Below are positions 33,849 to 45,276 of a stretch of DNA of 64,000 nt, one piece after another (position 1 is the first letter of the stretch; every line of letters starts with the position of its first letter). A program made the position numbers and the translations under genes. A model generated the notes under the pieces. That model was not told where the DNA came from. It saw only the letters and a program-made list of their open reading frames with translations, and did no database searches. This DNA is from an uncultured Bacilli bacterium (GTDB lineage Bacteria; Bacillota_I; Bacilli_A; RF39; UBA660). The stretch lies in the NCBI GenBank assembly GCA_934167885.1, contig CAKPMB010000007.1, positions 1 through 64,000 of the forward strand. Direction: 5' to 3'.

Positions 33849-35615
33849 TTATTCATTTATATCATTGTCATTTAAGTATTTGATAAGGTTAATTGAAACA
33901 TCATGTGGTAAATACTTATCAAGTTCTTCAACACTTGCTTCTTTTATCTTTTTAAGGGATGAGAAGTTTTTTAATAATTCCACTCTTCTTTTATCACCAA
34001 TACCTGGAACCATGGATAAAACGCTTGATAACATGCCTTTATTTTTTATATTACGATGGTATGTTATAGCGAATCTATGAACTTCTTCTTGAATATTAGC
34101 GAGAAATAAGAACAAATTGCTTTTTGAATCAATTTTTATTTCTTCATAATTAGCATTAATAATGGAACTTGTATTATGTTTTTTATTCTTTTTTAAACCA
34201 ATAATGGCGATTGGTAAATTAAGTTCATTTATAATTTCACTAACAGCTTTTACTTGGATTTCACCACCATCCACAACAATTAAATCTGGTAAGGATGCTT
34301 CTTCCATCATTAAACGATAATATCTTCGATAAACTACTTCTTTCATAGCATGATAATCATCTTTTATGGAAACATCAATCTTAAATTTACGATATAAATC
34401 TCGACAAGGTAAAAAGTCTTTAAAAACAACCATACCACCTACATAATAACTTCCAAATAAATGTGAATTATCAAATGATTCAATATAAGATGCACTTTTA
34501 ATATTTAATAATTCTTCTAGTTCTTTTACACAAGCAAGACGCTTTTCTTCATTTTTATTAAGTTCTTCTAATCTTTCGTGTAGTAGTATTTTACTATTTT
34601 CATAGGCTAAATCTAGAAGTTTCTTAACGTCTCCTCTTACTCTTGTATTAACCTTAACATTTAAATATTCTCTTAATAAGTTACAATCAATAAAATCGGG
34701 AACAATTATTTCTTTAGGAAGGAGATTTTTTTCATAAAATTTAATTATATATTCCATCAAAGCCTCTTCTTTAGGAATAATTGTATTAATTATTTTCTTC
34801 TCTCTTCCAAATAGAACACCATGCCTTATAAAGAAGATTTGAATTGATAAATAATTGTTAAATTGATAACAATTAAATAAATCAAAGTTATCATCATTAT
34901 TCATAATAATTTTTTGATCTCTTAAAATAATATCAATATCGGCTAGCATATTTTTAAATTCTAGTGCTCTTTCAAAATTTAGTTTTTCACTAGCTTTATT
35001 CATTTCATCAATAATTTTATTTTTAATAACCTGAGCATTACCATTTAAAAAACTTTTTATATCATCAACCATACTTTTAGTATCATCTTTGGATACTTCC
35101 TTAACACAATAACCTAAACATTCACCTAAATGGTAATATAGGCAAACATCCTTTCCTAAGCGTTCACATTTTCTTAAAGGATATATTCTATTTAGCATAT
35201 TAACAATCCTTTTAGCACTACTAGCATTCGGAAATGGTCCATATAAATTGTTTTTATTCTTTTTAATTTTAGCATTACGAACAATCTTTAACATAGGATA
35301 TTTATCGTATGTAAATTCAATATATGGATAGCTTTTATCATCCTTTAATAGGATGTTATATTTAGGATTATATTTTTTAATAAGCGTTATTTCAAGAATA
35401 AGACTTTCAAGTTCAGAATCGGTTACAATGTATTCAAAATCATTTATATTTTCAACCAAAACTTTGGTTTTACCAGTTACATTACCTCTAAAATAGCTTT
35501 GCAAGCGTTTACGAAGATTTTTAGCTTTACCAACATATATAATAGTTCCATTCTTATCACGCATTTGATAACTTCCAGGCAATTCAGGAACTAAACTTAG
35601 TTTTTCTTTAAACAT
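33849..35615 (-). CDS. uvrC: Excinuclease ABC subunit C
   Basis: 588 residues, the normal UvrC length. GIY-YIG nuclease at the N-terminus (LPGSYQMRDKNG, IIYVGKAKNLRKRLQSYF), Cys-rich segment (CERLGKDVCLYYHLGECLGYC), UVR helix pair (EMNKASEKLNFERALEFKNM), RNase H-like nuclease (IESFDNSHLFGSYYVGGMVV; LIVDGGEIQV-type motif DLIVVDGGEIQ) and a C-terminal helix-hairpin-helix (MVPGIGDKRRVELLKNF). It makes both incisions in nucleotide-excision repair. Start ATG 35615, where family members begin (MFKEKLSLVPELPGSY). A terminator separates it from the upstream SipW operon. Confidence 0.95.
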   Translation of the reverse strand: MFKEKLSLVPELPGSYQMRDKNGTIIYVGKAKNLRKRLQSYFRGNVTGKTKVLVENINDFEYIVTDSELESLILEITLIKKYNPKYNILLKDDKSYPYIEFTYDKYPMLKIVRNAKIKKNKNNLYGPFPNASSAKRIVNMLNRIYPLRKCERLGKDVCLYYHLGECLGYCVKEVSKDDTKSMVDDIKSFLNGNAQVIKNKIIDEMNKASEKLNFERALEFKNMLADIDIILRDQKIIMNNDDNFDLFNCYQFNNYLSIQIFFIRHGVLFGREKKIINTIIPKEEALMEYIIKFYEKNLLPKEIIVPDFIDCNLLREYLNVKVNTRVRGDVKKLLDLAYENSKILLHERLEELNKNEEKRLACVKELEELLNIKSASYIESFDNSHLFGSYYVGGMVVFKDFLPCRDLYRKFKIDVSIKDDYHAMKEVVYRRYYRLMMEEASLPDLIVVDGGEIQVKAVSEIINELNLPIAIIGLKKNKKHNTSSIINANYEEIKIDSKSNLFLFLANIQEEVHRFAITYHRNIKNKGMLSSVLSMVPGIGDKRRVELLKNFSSLKKIKEASVEELDKYLPHDVSINLIKYLNDNDINE

Positions 35616-35640
35616 ATAATCACCAAAATAATTATATAAT

Positions 35641-35664
35641 AAAAAAGAGTCTTTAGAAAGACTC
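35641..35664 (-). terminator. Terminator of the SipW/TasA-like operon
   Basis: A perfect 8-bp stem GAGTCTTT-CT-AAAGACTC, overlapping the last stop codon, followed by T6 on the minus strand, just before uvrC. Confidence 0.8.
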
Positions 35665-36127
35665 AATCCATAAAATCTAATTGCTTTTTCTTATTTAATC
35701 TACTATATATTAAAAGCATAACATTTGTAAATGATAAACCATATAACATCGCTTTAATTTGGAATATTTGATCAGCGAAATAATCAAAATTTATATTATA
35801 TGATGTCTTATATTTTAAAATCATGTTAGGATCTTTAAATGCTCGATAAATCATAAATAGAATAGCACAACTAACAAGTGTGCACGTTACATTATAGAAT
35901 ATATCATCATTAATCTCCTTGCGTTTTAAAATAATATCAACCACGTATAAAATAATTAAAATTATAAATGGTATTAATACTTGGAAAAACTCCCAAAAAT
36001 CTTTACCAAGTGGTTGTTTTTGTAAATAATCATACATATAAAGTAAGATAAATAAAGTTAAAATAAACGATACAATATGTAAGATAAATTTTAATACATA
36101 AAAGAATTTATTAAATATTTTAGTCAT
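35663..36127 (-). CDS. Unknown four-TM membrane protein
   Basis: 154 residues with four hydrophobic helices (about 8-30, 47-65, 78-97, 120-142) and short Lys-rich loops. No family recognised. Its start shares one base with the stop of the preceding gene and it ends at the operon terminator, so it is the last gene of the SipW operon. Confidence 0.6.
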   Translation of the reverse strand: MTKIFNKFFYVLKFILHIVSFILTLFILLYMYDYLQKQPLGKDFWEFFQVLIPFIILIILYVVDIILKRKEINDDIFYNVTCTLVSCAILFMIYRAFKDPNMILKYKTSYNINFDYFADQIFQIKAMLYGLSFTNVMLLIYSRLNKKKQLDFMD

Positions 36128-36801
36128 TATTTATCACCTTCTACTAAATAATTTGAGATATCTAAGATCATCTTAGAGAATTCATAATAATTACGAATAA
36201 CCATTTGATAAGAACTGTTTAAATTATTACGAATCATGGCATTAGATATAGCTGTATTATAATAATAACTACTATTATCATTTAATTCTTGTTTTATATA
36301 TAAAGCATTATTAACTAATATTTTATTAGTGCCATCATATTGTTCAACGGATTTAATAAAGTTAGTTTTATTTTTTCTATCAATATAAAGCCATGAAATA
36401 TTTGATGTCCAACATTTATCATTGAAATTATCAATAAAATTATTATTTACTTTATAAACATCATAATATGAGAATATTTCTTTAGAATTATCTAAAATAG
36501 TAGTATTTTCACTCATATATTCTGAACATATTTTTAAATTAATATAAATTTTTTCAACCATATCCATTGATAAAGCGAACTTTTTGTTATCATAAGTATA
36601 GTTTTTAATATTTTCATTTATTTGATTAAGATTTTCTTTATATCCTAGATAATAAATACTATCAGGATGAGCTGCTACTTTCTTATTAATTGATGATGCA
36701 TGAAATGCATTTAATAATATGTAAAAAAAGGCAACTGAAAATAATAAGGTTGTAATAATACTTATAATAATCTTCAAATATTCCTTAAAAAAATCTTTCA
36801 T
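36127..36801 (-). CDS. Unknown membrane-anchored secreted protein
   Basis: 224 residues. A cytoplasmic start of ~10 residues, one TM helix (IIISIITTLLFSVAFFYILL) and a helical extracellular domain with many Asn, Tyr and Ser. No recognised family. It overlaps both neighbours by one base, so expression is tied to the TasA-like proteins and SipW; it could be a structural or chaperone component of the same matrix. Confidence 0.6.
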   Translation of the reverse strand: MKDFFKEYLKIIISIITTLLFSVAFFYILLNAFHASSINKKVAAHPDSIYYLGYKENLNQINENIKNYTYDNKKFALSMDMVEKIYINLKICSEYMSENTTILDNSKEIFSYYDVYKVNNNFIDNFNDKCWTSNISWLYIDRKNKTNFIKSVEQYDGTNKILVNNALYIKQELNDNSSYYYNTAISNAMIRNNLNSSYQMVIRNYYEFSKMILDISNYLVEGDK

Positions 36802-37334
36802 TACTTAGCCTCCTTTAATTCTACTTTGTAATGGTAATGTTTGCCGTTAAAATCTTTAGCTTCTTCATTAATCCATATTTTTAACTCATAATTATTGGTT
36901 GTATCAATATTAATACTTCTTGTATCTAGAGTATCATCTAAAATAGTATCCAAACGTCCTTCTTGGATGACCTCACCATTGAGTTTTAATGAATAATTTA
37001 ATTCTTCTCTTTTAAGAAGTGTTGTATCACTACAACCATCATTTATTTTATTAGGTGAAACTTCAACTAATTTAATACGATATTTATTGGATTGATTGGT
37101 GCTTATAACCTTAAAACGATAAGCAATAACATCATCACCATTACTCATACCTTCCTTGAAAGTTTCATATACCTTGTTTTCATCTTCAATCTTTAAACCA
37201 TTAATGATATTTGGTCCTTTTATTAAAGTGCCATCACTTCCTAAATCAAGAAAATATCTAAACCATAGAAAAGATGCTAAAGAGATGAAAATTAACATAA
37301 GAAATAATCCTATTAAAAGACGAGATTTTTTCAT
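36801..37334 (-). CDS. TasA/camelysin-like secreted protein
   Basis: 177 residues. N-terminal TM/signal (RLLIGLFLMLIFISLASFLW) followed by a beta-rich domain ending ELKIWINEEAKDFNGKHYHYKVEL. The K-x-W-x-x-E-E/D-A pattern near the C-terminus recurs in 37975-38682 (LKMWLAEDAP) and in the large surface protein at 49981 (LRFWVDEETT), and resembles TasA/camelysin proteins that SipW-type peptidases process. The start overlaps the SipW stop by 4 bp. Homology to TasA is inference from size, context and this motif. Confidence 0.6.
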   Translation of the reverse strand: MKKSRLLIGLFLMLIFISLASFLWFRYFLDLGSDGTLIKGPNIINGLKIEDENKVYETFKEGMSNGDDVIAYRFKVISTNQSNKYRIKLVEVSPNKINDGCSDTTLLKREELNYSLKLNGEVIQEGRLDTILDDTLDTRSINIDTTNNYELKIWINEEAKDFNGKHYHYKVELKEAK

Positions 37335-37963
37335 TCTGCACGTCTCCCCTCTCTACGCTTTTCATTACGTTTTCTTTTTTGAATATTTTTAATAAGTTTG
37401 ATAACATCATAGATAATAATACCCAAACATGGTATAACAATCACTACTAACCATCCAATAGATGTTGCAATGAAAGCTTGTAGGTAACCTATCTTAGGAA
37501 TAACCATAACAACTTTACCATATATCTGTGATGGTTTTACTTTTAATCTATCACTTGTATTGTTGTTATCACCCTTAGTAACATATAATTTATTACCATT
37601 TTCATCTTCGACAATATCAATAATTCGATGGGTTATCATAATTCCATAAAAGTAAGGATCTTCTGATTTGTAAGTAACAATATCATTAACTTTTAAATCC
37701 TCAGTTTCAATACGTTTAGTAATAATAGCATCTTTTGTCATAATAGTTGTTTCCATACTATTTGATACAATAACATAAGCTCCATATAATGGTGCATGCC
37801 ATTCTGTGCTATTTTTATTTTTCATAACATCAATATAGTATAACAATAAAACAACACCAATCATTAGTAAAATAGCGATTATTGAATACATAAAGACTGA
37901 TGCCATATAGTTTAGTAACCACTTAATATCCTGCCAAACACTCTTTTTAACTTTTTCTTCCAT
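37331..37963 (-). CDS. sipW: SipW-type signal peptidase I
   Basis: 210 residues. N-terminal TM helix (VFMYSIIAILLMIGVVLLLY), catalytic Ser in VSNSMETTI (S69) and THRIIDI with His (H112) in place of the Lys of ordinary bacterial enzymes, the mark of the ER-type/SipW branch. KGDNNNTSD and a C-terminal TM helix follow. In Bacillus, SipW processes TasA and TapA for biofilm fibres. Here it sits between two TasA-like genes. Start ATG 37963 with GAGGGT 7 nt upstream. Confidence 0.88.
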   Translation of the reverse strand: MEEKVKKSVWQDIKWLLNYMASVFMYSIIAILLMIGVVLLLYYIDVMKNKNSTEWHAPLYGAYVIVSNSMETTIMTKDAIITKRIETEDLKVNDIVTYKSEDPYFYGIMITHRIIDIVEDENGNKLYVTKGDNNNTSDRLKVKPSQIYGKVVMVIPKIGYLQAFIATSIGWLVVIVIPCLGIIIYDVIKLIKNIQKRKRNEKRREGRRAE

Positions 37964-37974
37964 TTTAATTACCC

Positions 37975-38682
37975 TCACTTAGCATACACATTAACTTTTA
38001 CCACATAAGTTTTATCCATGGTTTCAGCATTTATTGGTGCATCTTCTGCTAGCCACATTTTTAACACGAATGATTTATATCCCTTTTTTATATCATCTTT
38101 CGTTATTGTATGACTATATACCATGCGCATATTATCATTATTTGGATCAATTGATGCCGAAGGATAATCGGTAAAATGTTTTATACGACCATTATTATTA
38201 ATAACTGTTGGCAAAACTTTATCATCACTTTCTAGATAAATTTTTACATATTTAGAATCTAAATTACTAATAGGTTGTTTTTCAACAACAATTTCATAAT
38301 ATTTACCAACCGTTTTTTTACCAAAACGCACTTTAAATTCAAAGGTCATATTTACACCTTTAAAAGCACTACCAATTTCATCTTTCGTTGGTGACATATT
38401 TTTTATATAAATTCCATTACTAGCTTTATCAACTTCTTCATACTTAAAATAAAAACTATCAGGTTTAGGATCATCATCATCTGGTCCAGATGGAACAATG
38501 GCAATAATTGAATTATAATTTAAATTCTTACCTAAACTCATCATTTGAATAGCTGAGAATGATAATGCTAAAGATGCTAAAACCATAATAACTGTTAATA
38601 ATACAATCAAAACAATTTGTTTATATTGTAATTTATCTGGTTCATTTTCATTTTTTATTTCTAGTTCTTTATCCTCATCCAT
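37975..38682 (-). CDS. TasA-like membrane-anchored protein
   Basis: 235 residues. An acidic cytoplasmic start, TM helix (IVLIVLLTVIMVLASLALSF), a Pro/Asp linker (SGPDDDDPKPDS) and a beta-sandwich-like domain ending FVLKMWLAEDAPINAETMDK and VKVNVYAK. Size, motif and the adjoining sipW gene suggest a TasA/camelysin-type substrate. Start ATG 38682 with GGAGG 5 nt upstream; a strong promoter lies at 38703-38731. It is the first gene of the SipW operon. Confidence 0.65.
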   Translation of the reverse strand: MDEDKELEIKNENEPDKLQYKQIVLIVLLTVIMVLASLALSFSAIQMMSLGKNLNYNSIIAIVPSGPDDDDPKPDSFYFKYEEVDKASNGIYIKNMSPTKDEIGSAFKGVNMTFEFKVRFGKKTVGKYYEIVVEKQPISNLDSKYVKIYLESDDKVLPTVINNNGRIKHFTDYPSASIDPNNDNMRMVYSHTITKDDIKKGYKSFVLKMWLAEDAPINAETMDKTYVVKVNVYAK

Positions 38683-38702
38683 AAGAACCTCCGTATAATA
38701 AA

Positions 38703-38731
38703 ATATTATCACACTAAGGAACTTTTTACAA
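38703..38731 (-). promoter_or_regulatory. Promoter of the SipW/TasA-like operon
   Basis: Minus-strand TTGTAA (38731-38726), 17-bp spacer, extended -10 TGATAATAT (core 38708-38703), 20 bp before ATG 38682. Confidence 0.65.
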
Positions 38732-38771
38732 TTATTAGTGTAACTTTTTTTAACAAAAAAATTCATTAGAC

Positions 38772-38795
38772 AAAAAAAGAAATATTTCTATTTCT
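38772..38795 (-). terminator. Terminator after the lysozyme-like gene
   Basis: Minus-strand AGAAAT - 6-nt loop - ATTTCT followed by T7, just after the stop at 38796. Confidence 0.55.
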
Positions 38796-39383
38796 CTACT
38801 TCTTAAGTTTTTCCATATACCTTGATACTTTATAAGACCAAGTTATATTTTTATTATACGATTTATATATAGCATTAGGCGTTTTTAAATCTTTACCATA
38901 AAAATTATTTAGGATATAATCTACTAAATCTTTAATACCATCTTCTAGGGTATTATATTTACGATATGCTCCGCCAAAGCAACCACCAGAACTACCGGTT
39001 AAATCGCCAACATTGTTGCATACTTCAACAATCGCTGTGCACTGAACATCACAGTTAGAATTAACAATAATGATAGCCCCAACTAAATATGGATTAACAT
39101 TCTTGCTAACCGAATACTTAGCAATAAATTCACCATATCCTTCTAACTTTGTCTTCTTTAAATATTTTTCAATTTTTTTGCCTATTTCTTCAAAACTTTC
39201 ACCATCATAATCCAAAACATTATCATCATTTTTAGAATCATCTTTACTAGAATTATGATTATGTTTATTTAAATTGATTACTAAGTTATGACTTAATAAA
39301 AAACGGTTTGTATATGAAATACTATATAACCAACAAACATTAAGTGTAAAAACTATGACAATTAAAATAATATTTCTTTTCAT
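38796..39383 (-). CDS. Secreted lysozyme/glucosaminidase-like protein
   Basis: 195 residues. TM or signal helix (IILIVIVFTLNVCWLYSISY), a Lys/Asn/Asp linker, then a domain reading YGEFIAKYSVSKNVNPYLVG, DLTGSSGGCFGGAYRKYNTL and EDGIKDLVDYILNNFYGKDL, ending with a helix pair. This is the pattern of small lysozyme-fold or glucosaminidase domains that cut peptidoglycan; the expected catalytic Glu after 'AII' is replaced (AIIIVNSNCD), so activity is doubtful. Start ATG 39383. A few bases (19 bp) separate it from the HdeD-like gene. Confidence 0.6.
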   Translation of the reverse strand: MKRNIILIVIVFTLNVCWLYSISYTNRFLLSHNLVINLNKHNHNSSKDDSKNDDNVLDYDGESFEEIGKKIEKYLKKTKLEGYGEFIAKYSVSKNVNPYLVGAIIIVNSNCDVQCTAIVEVCNNVGDLTGSSGGCFGGAYRKYNTLEDGIKDLVDYILNNFYGKDLKTPNAIYKSYNKNITWSYKVSRYMEKLKK

Positions 39384-39402
39384 ATACTCACCACTTTCTT
39401 TT

Positions 39403-39978
39403 TTAATCTTTTTTTGTTTCAATCTCGGCTTCAATAACTTTAACCGAAGTTTGTTCATATGGTTTCATTCTTAAAAAATTAATCATTTCAAACAAGCCAT
39501 CTAACATTAAGACTGCCCCAATTAATTTAACAATTAAATAACTAGTTTCTTTAGCATTTATAATTACAAAAATTGCAAATGATAAAAATAATACCCCAAC
39601 TAAAATATTGATATACCATGTTTTATTACCACACTTTTTTAATTTAAAACCTGAACTTATTTGTGATAAAGCATCAATTAAAATAATAATGCCAGTTGCA
39701 AGAGGTAGAATTGAAACTAAAAGGTTAGAATTTATAATTAAGAAAATGCCAAAACCAATAGCAAAGAAACCAATTAGTAATTCCAATTTACTAAATTCAC
39801 GAATATTTTTATCTTGCAATAATTTAAATAAATAAGTTAAGCCTACAATAATAATAAATGCTCCTATAATGTAGTTTACGGCATCACATATAAATTTAGG
39901 ACGAACAAGCATTAATATGCCAATAACCACATAAATAATTGCCATTGACACAGCATAAAAACTATTTTCTTTTATCAT
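39403..39978 (-). CDS. HdeD-family (DUF308) membrane protein
   Basis: 191 residues, six TM helices in three internally related pairs (MAIIYVVIGILMLVRPKFIC; ELLIGFFAIGFGIFLIINSN; ILVGVLFLSFAIFVIINAKE), the DUF308 repeat. The C-terminal tail is acidic and cytoplasmic. HdeD-like proteins are of unclear function, linked to acid stress in E. coli. It is transcribed ahead of the lysozyme-like gene. Confidence 0.8.
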   Translation of the reverse strand: MIKENSFYAVSMAIIYVVIGILMLVRPKFICDAVNYIIGAFIIIVGLTYLFKLLQDKNIREFSKLELLIGFFAIGFGIFLIINSNLLVSILPLATGIIILIDALSQISSGFKLKKCGNKTWYINILVGVLFLSFAIFVIINAKETSYLIVKLIGAVLMLDGLFEMINFLRMKPYEQTSVKVIEAEIETKKD

Positions 39979-40030
39979 AACATCACCATATTAAATATAC
40001 TACAAATTAAACTTTAAATCTATACGAAAA

Positions 40031-40043
40031 GTTAAATATTTTT

Positions 40044-40049
<6 letters not shown>
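40031..40049 (-). terminator. Terminator after sua5
   Basis: GTTAAA/TTTAAC stem overlapping the stop, followed by TTTT on the minus strand. Confidence 0.45.
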
Positions 40050-42217
<2,168 letters not shown>

Positions 42218-42231
42218 TTATAGCAAAAATA

Positions 42232-42258
42232 TAAAAAAACGTCCATTAAAAAGACGTA
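42232..42258 (-). terminator. ffh terminator
   Basis: Minus-strand TACGTC - 9-nt loop - GACGTT followed by T6, 8 bp after the stop at 42266. Confidence 0.65.
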
Positions 42259-42265
42259 TTTTTAC

Positions 42266-43573
42266 TTAAAATGGTAATTGCATATTACCAGATGAAAATT
42301 GTTTCATCATTTTTTTATATTGAATAAATTGTTCTAATAACTTATTAACTTCATGTACACTTAAGCCACAACCACTAGCAATGCGTTGTTTACGACTAGA
42401 TTTAATTATGTCAGGATTTTTTCTTTCTTCAAGTGTCATTGACAAAATAATAGCTTCAATATGGGCTAATTGCTTAGGATCTATTTGCACGTTAGCAAGG
42501 CCCATTTTTTTAGCACCAGGTAACATTTTCAAAAGATTTTCAAGAGGACCTAACTTTCTTATTTGTTTCATTTGTTTTAAAAAATCATTTAGGTCATAAT
42601 TACCTTTCTGCATCTTTTTTAAAGTATCCTTAGCGTCATCTTCTGAAATAACGTCTGATGCTTTTTCAACAAGCGATACAATATCTCCCATTCCTAAAAT
42701 ACGATCAGCCATTCTCTTTGGATCAAAAACATCCAAGCCATCCATCTTTTCACTAACACCTATAAACTTTATAGGAATATTAGTAAGATGTCTTACTGAT
42801 AAGGCAACACCACCTCGTGTATCACCATCCAATTTTGTTAAAACAACTCCTGTTAAAGCTAATTTATCATTAAAACCATTAATAACGTTAATTGCATCTT
42901 GACCCATCATTGAATCTAGGACAAGCATTACTTCTTGTGGATGAACATTATCCTTAATATTATTCAATTCATCCATTAATTTTTCATCAATATGTAATCG
43001 TCCTGCGGTATCAATTAATACATAGTCATAACCTTTTTCTTTAGCATAAGAAATAGCATTCACACTTGTTTCAACGGGATCATTTAAACCATTTTCATAT
43101 ACTTCAATGCCAAGTTCACGTCCAATAGTTTTAAGTTGGTCAATAGCAGCTGGTCTATATATATCACACGCAACTAATAAAGGACGTTTAGCATGTTTTT
43201 TTCTTAAATAAAGGGCTAACTTACCAATCGTTGTTGTCTTACCACTACCTTGCAAACCTACTAACATTAAAACAGCAGGATTACCTTCTAAATTAAGAGG
43301 AACATAATCCCCTCCTAATAGGGAAACTAATTCATCATTAACGATTTTTACAAAAACTTCCCCAGGTTTTAAACTCTTACTAACCTCTTCACCCAAAGCT
43401 TTTTCTTTAACATTATTGGTAAACTCCTTAACAACTTTATAGTTAACATCCGCTTCTAATAAAGCAAGACGAACTTCCCTTACCATTTCACTAATATTCT
43501 CTTCAGTAATCTTTCCGTAACCACGAACTTTGTGGATGATTCCTTCTAATCTATCTTGTAAACCTTCAAACAT
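42266..43573 (-). CDS. ffh: Signal recognition particle protein (SRP54)
   Basis: 435 residues. N domain helices, G domain with Walker A GLQGSGKTTTIGKLA (about 106-120), DTAGR, TKLDGDTRGG, and a Met-rich M domain from about 300 (LGPLENLLKMLPGAKKMG; RIASGCGLSVHEVNKLLEQF; MKQFSSGNMQLPF). It binds the SRP RNA and signal sequences of nascent membrane proteins, and docks to FtsY. It is not next to ylxM, which here lies with ftsY 3.5 kb upstream. Confidence 0.97.
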   Translation of the reverse strand: MFEGLQDRLEGIIHKVRGYGKITEENISEMVREVRLALLEADVNYKVVKEFTNNVKEKALGEEVSKSLKPGEVFVKIVNDELVSLLGGDYVPLNLEGNPAVLMLVGLQGSGKTTTIGKLALYLRKKHAKRPLLVACDIYRPAAIDQLKTIGRELGIEVYENGLNDPVETSVNAISYAKEKGYDYVLIDTAGRLHIDEKLMDELNNIKDNVHPQEVMLVLDSMMGQDAINVINGFNDKLALTGVVLTKLDGDTRGGVALSVRHLTNIPIKFIGVSEKMDGLDVFDPKRMADRILGMGDIVSLVEKASDVISEDDAKDTLKKMQKGNYDLNDFLKQMKQIRKLGPLENLLKMLPGAKKMGLANVQIDPKQLAHIEAIILSMTLEERKNPDIIKSSRKQRIASGCGLSVHEVNKLLEQFIQYKKMMKQFSSGNMQLPF

Positions 43574-43656
43574 ATGTCCTCCAAACTAACACTAATTATA
43601 TCATAACTACCTAAATAATTAGTTAAATTCTTAAATATTTAACATTAATTAACAAT

Positions 43657-43694
43657 AAACAAAGAAACATTTCAACTATTTCAAATGTTTCTTT
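43657..43694 (-). terminator. Terminator of the cadherin-like protein gene
   Basis: An 11-bp stem AAAGAAACATT/AATGTTTCTTT encloses the stop codon at 43676; the minus strand continues GTTTATTG. Confidence 0.6.
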
Positions 43695-45274
43695 ATCATT
43701 AAAATATATATAATTGATGAGATAAAAGCCATTAAGCCAATAGAAAAAATGATATAACATAATAAATCTATCGATAAAAAGCCTAATATTTTATCATTAT
43801 CATCTTTAATAATATTTATTGTCCAAAGATAAGTGCCCGCAGAATCACGAGCATTAATGGTAATAACACTACCATTTTTTAAATTATTATTACCAATTAT
43901 TGAGTATAATATTTCATCATCTTCTGGTAATACTTTAATATTCAAAGACTTAGTGTCCCTACTTACTTTTAAGTTATAACTACTTATTGCTTTAGAAAAG
44001 TTTAAATCATACCCTAAAATTTCAATATTCTCAATATATACCATACTTGCTTCTAATGATAAACGCTCTATTTTAATGGTATATTCCTTAACGGTTTCTT
44101 TTTCACTAATAACTTTAATTTTAAACTCATTTATACCAACTTCTAATCTAATATCTTCATACTCTATACGTGAATTAGCACTGGATGATGCTTGAATATT
44201 AGTTTTAGCATATTTATAATTTAAGGAAACACTATATTCATACACATTATCTTGTAGGGGTATTTCTTTATTATTGATAATAAGTTTAGTTAATTCACCA
44301 ATACTACTTCGATTGTCTTCACGCGTAACATTTATTGTATATACTTTTTCAGTAAGTTTTTCAGATTTAACTTTAATTAAAATTTCATTCTTACCATAAG
44401 CAAGATCAACCATTCTACTTCCATAACCTTCAACAAAACTTGCTTTAGCATCACTTAAAGTAGCATTAATTCTAAGCGATGTTATGTTAGATGACACATT
44501 AAAGGAATACTCTGTTTTAAGTTTATCAAAGTTAAAGTCAATTTCCTCAATAGTTAAATCACTTAGAGTATTGTCATTGCTTCGATTATCTTCTCTAGTG
44601 AAATTGATAGTATATGTTAACTTCGTGCCTTTTTCACTTGTTACTAACAGATTAAAAGATGATTTGTCATAATCAATCGTTTTATCACCATTTCCTAAAA
44701 TGGTTGCTTTACTATCACTTAAAATACCTTCTATTTTGACATTTCGTTTGGTAGTTGTGATATTATAAGTTTGTTTAGATGGTGAGAAATCTTTAAGGGA
44801 TTCACCATCTATTTTAATATCACTTAAAGTATTAACATCTGATAAAACTTTAATTGTTGTATTAACATCACTTGCATAATAGACATCGGCACTAGGAGTG
44901 AATTGAATACTTTTAAAATTCAAACGTTTATCATCAAAAGTAGCATTTTTAAATACTTTAACTTTTAATACTCCAAATGAGATGTTGCCATTTTTAGAAG
45001 ATGTGCACGATAAAACTAATCTTTTACCATTCAAACTACCCGTCCAAGGTGATTTAGTTGTCCATTCAAGTTCTAAATCACTATCTGCATCAATATTTAA
45101 AGACATGCCTTCAATCCCAACACTTTTATTAATATTTCCAGAGACATCACAAGTTGTTTCTTCATCTTTGGATAAAACCGTATTATTGCATTTAACGACC
45201 AATGATACATCATTATCAGCATAAACATTTATTACAAAGATTAAAGGCAAAAGAATAAGTAAAAACTTTTTCAT
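43676..45274 (-). CDS. Surface protein with cadherin-like beta-sandwich repeats
   Basis: 532 residues. Signal peptide (FLLILLPLIFVINVYA), a cohesin-like beta domain to about 155, then four cadherin-like beta-sandwich (PF12733-type) repeats with the sequence LSDLTI...F...K..Y.... and the joint INFTREDNRS/INVTREDNRS, and a C-terminal TM helix (LLCYIIFSIGLMAFISSIIY). It would be displayed on the cell surface and may bind glycans or neighbours. It starts 2 bp after the HerA-like gene ends, so it is the tail of the ftsY-ylxM-herA transcript. Confidence 0.8.
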   Translation of the reverse strand: MKKFLLILLPLIFVINVYADNDVSLVVKCNNTVLSKDEETTCDVSGNINKSVGIEGMSLNIDADSDLELEWTTKSPWTGSLNGKRLVLSCTSSKNGNISFGVLKVKVFKNATFDDKRLNFKSIQFTPSADVYYASDVNTTIKVLSDVNTLSDIKIDGESLKDFSPSKQTYNITTTKRNVKIEGILSDSKATILGNGDKTIDYDKSSFNLLVTSEKGTKLTYTINFTREDNRSNDNTLSDLTIEEIDFNFDKLKTEYSFNVSSNITSLRINATLSDAKASFVEGYGSRMVDLAYGKNEILIKVKSEKLTEKVYTINVTREDNRSSIGELTKLIINNKEIPLQDNVYEYSVSLNYKYAKTNIQASSSANSRIEYEDIRLEVGINEFKIKVISEKETVKEYTIKIERLSLEASMVYIENIEILGYDLNFSKAISSYNLKVSRDTKSLNIKVLPEDDEILYSIIGNNNLKNGSVITINARDSAGTYLWTINIIKDDNDKILGFLSIDLLCYIIFSIGLMAFISSIIYILMIKKHLK

Positions 45275-45276
45275 AA

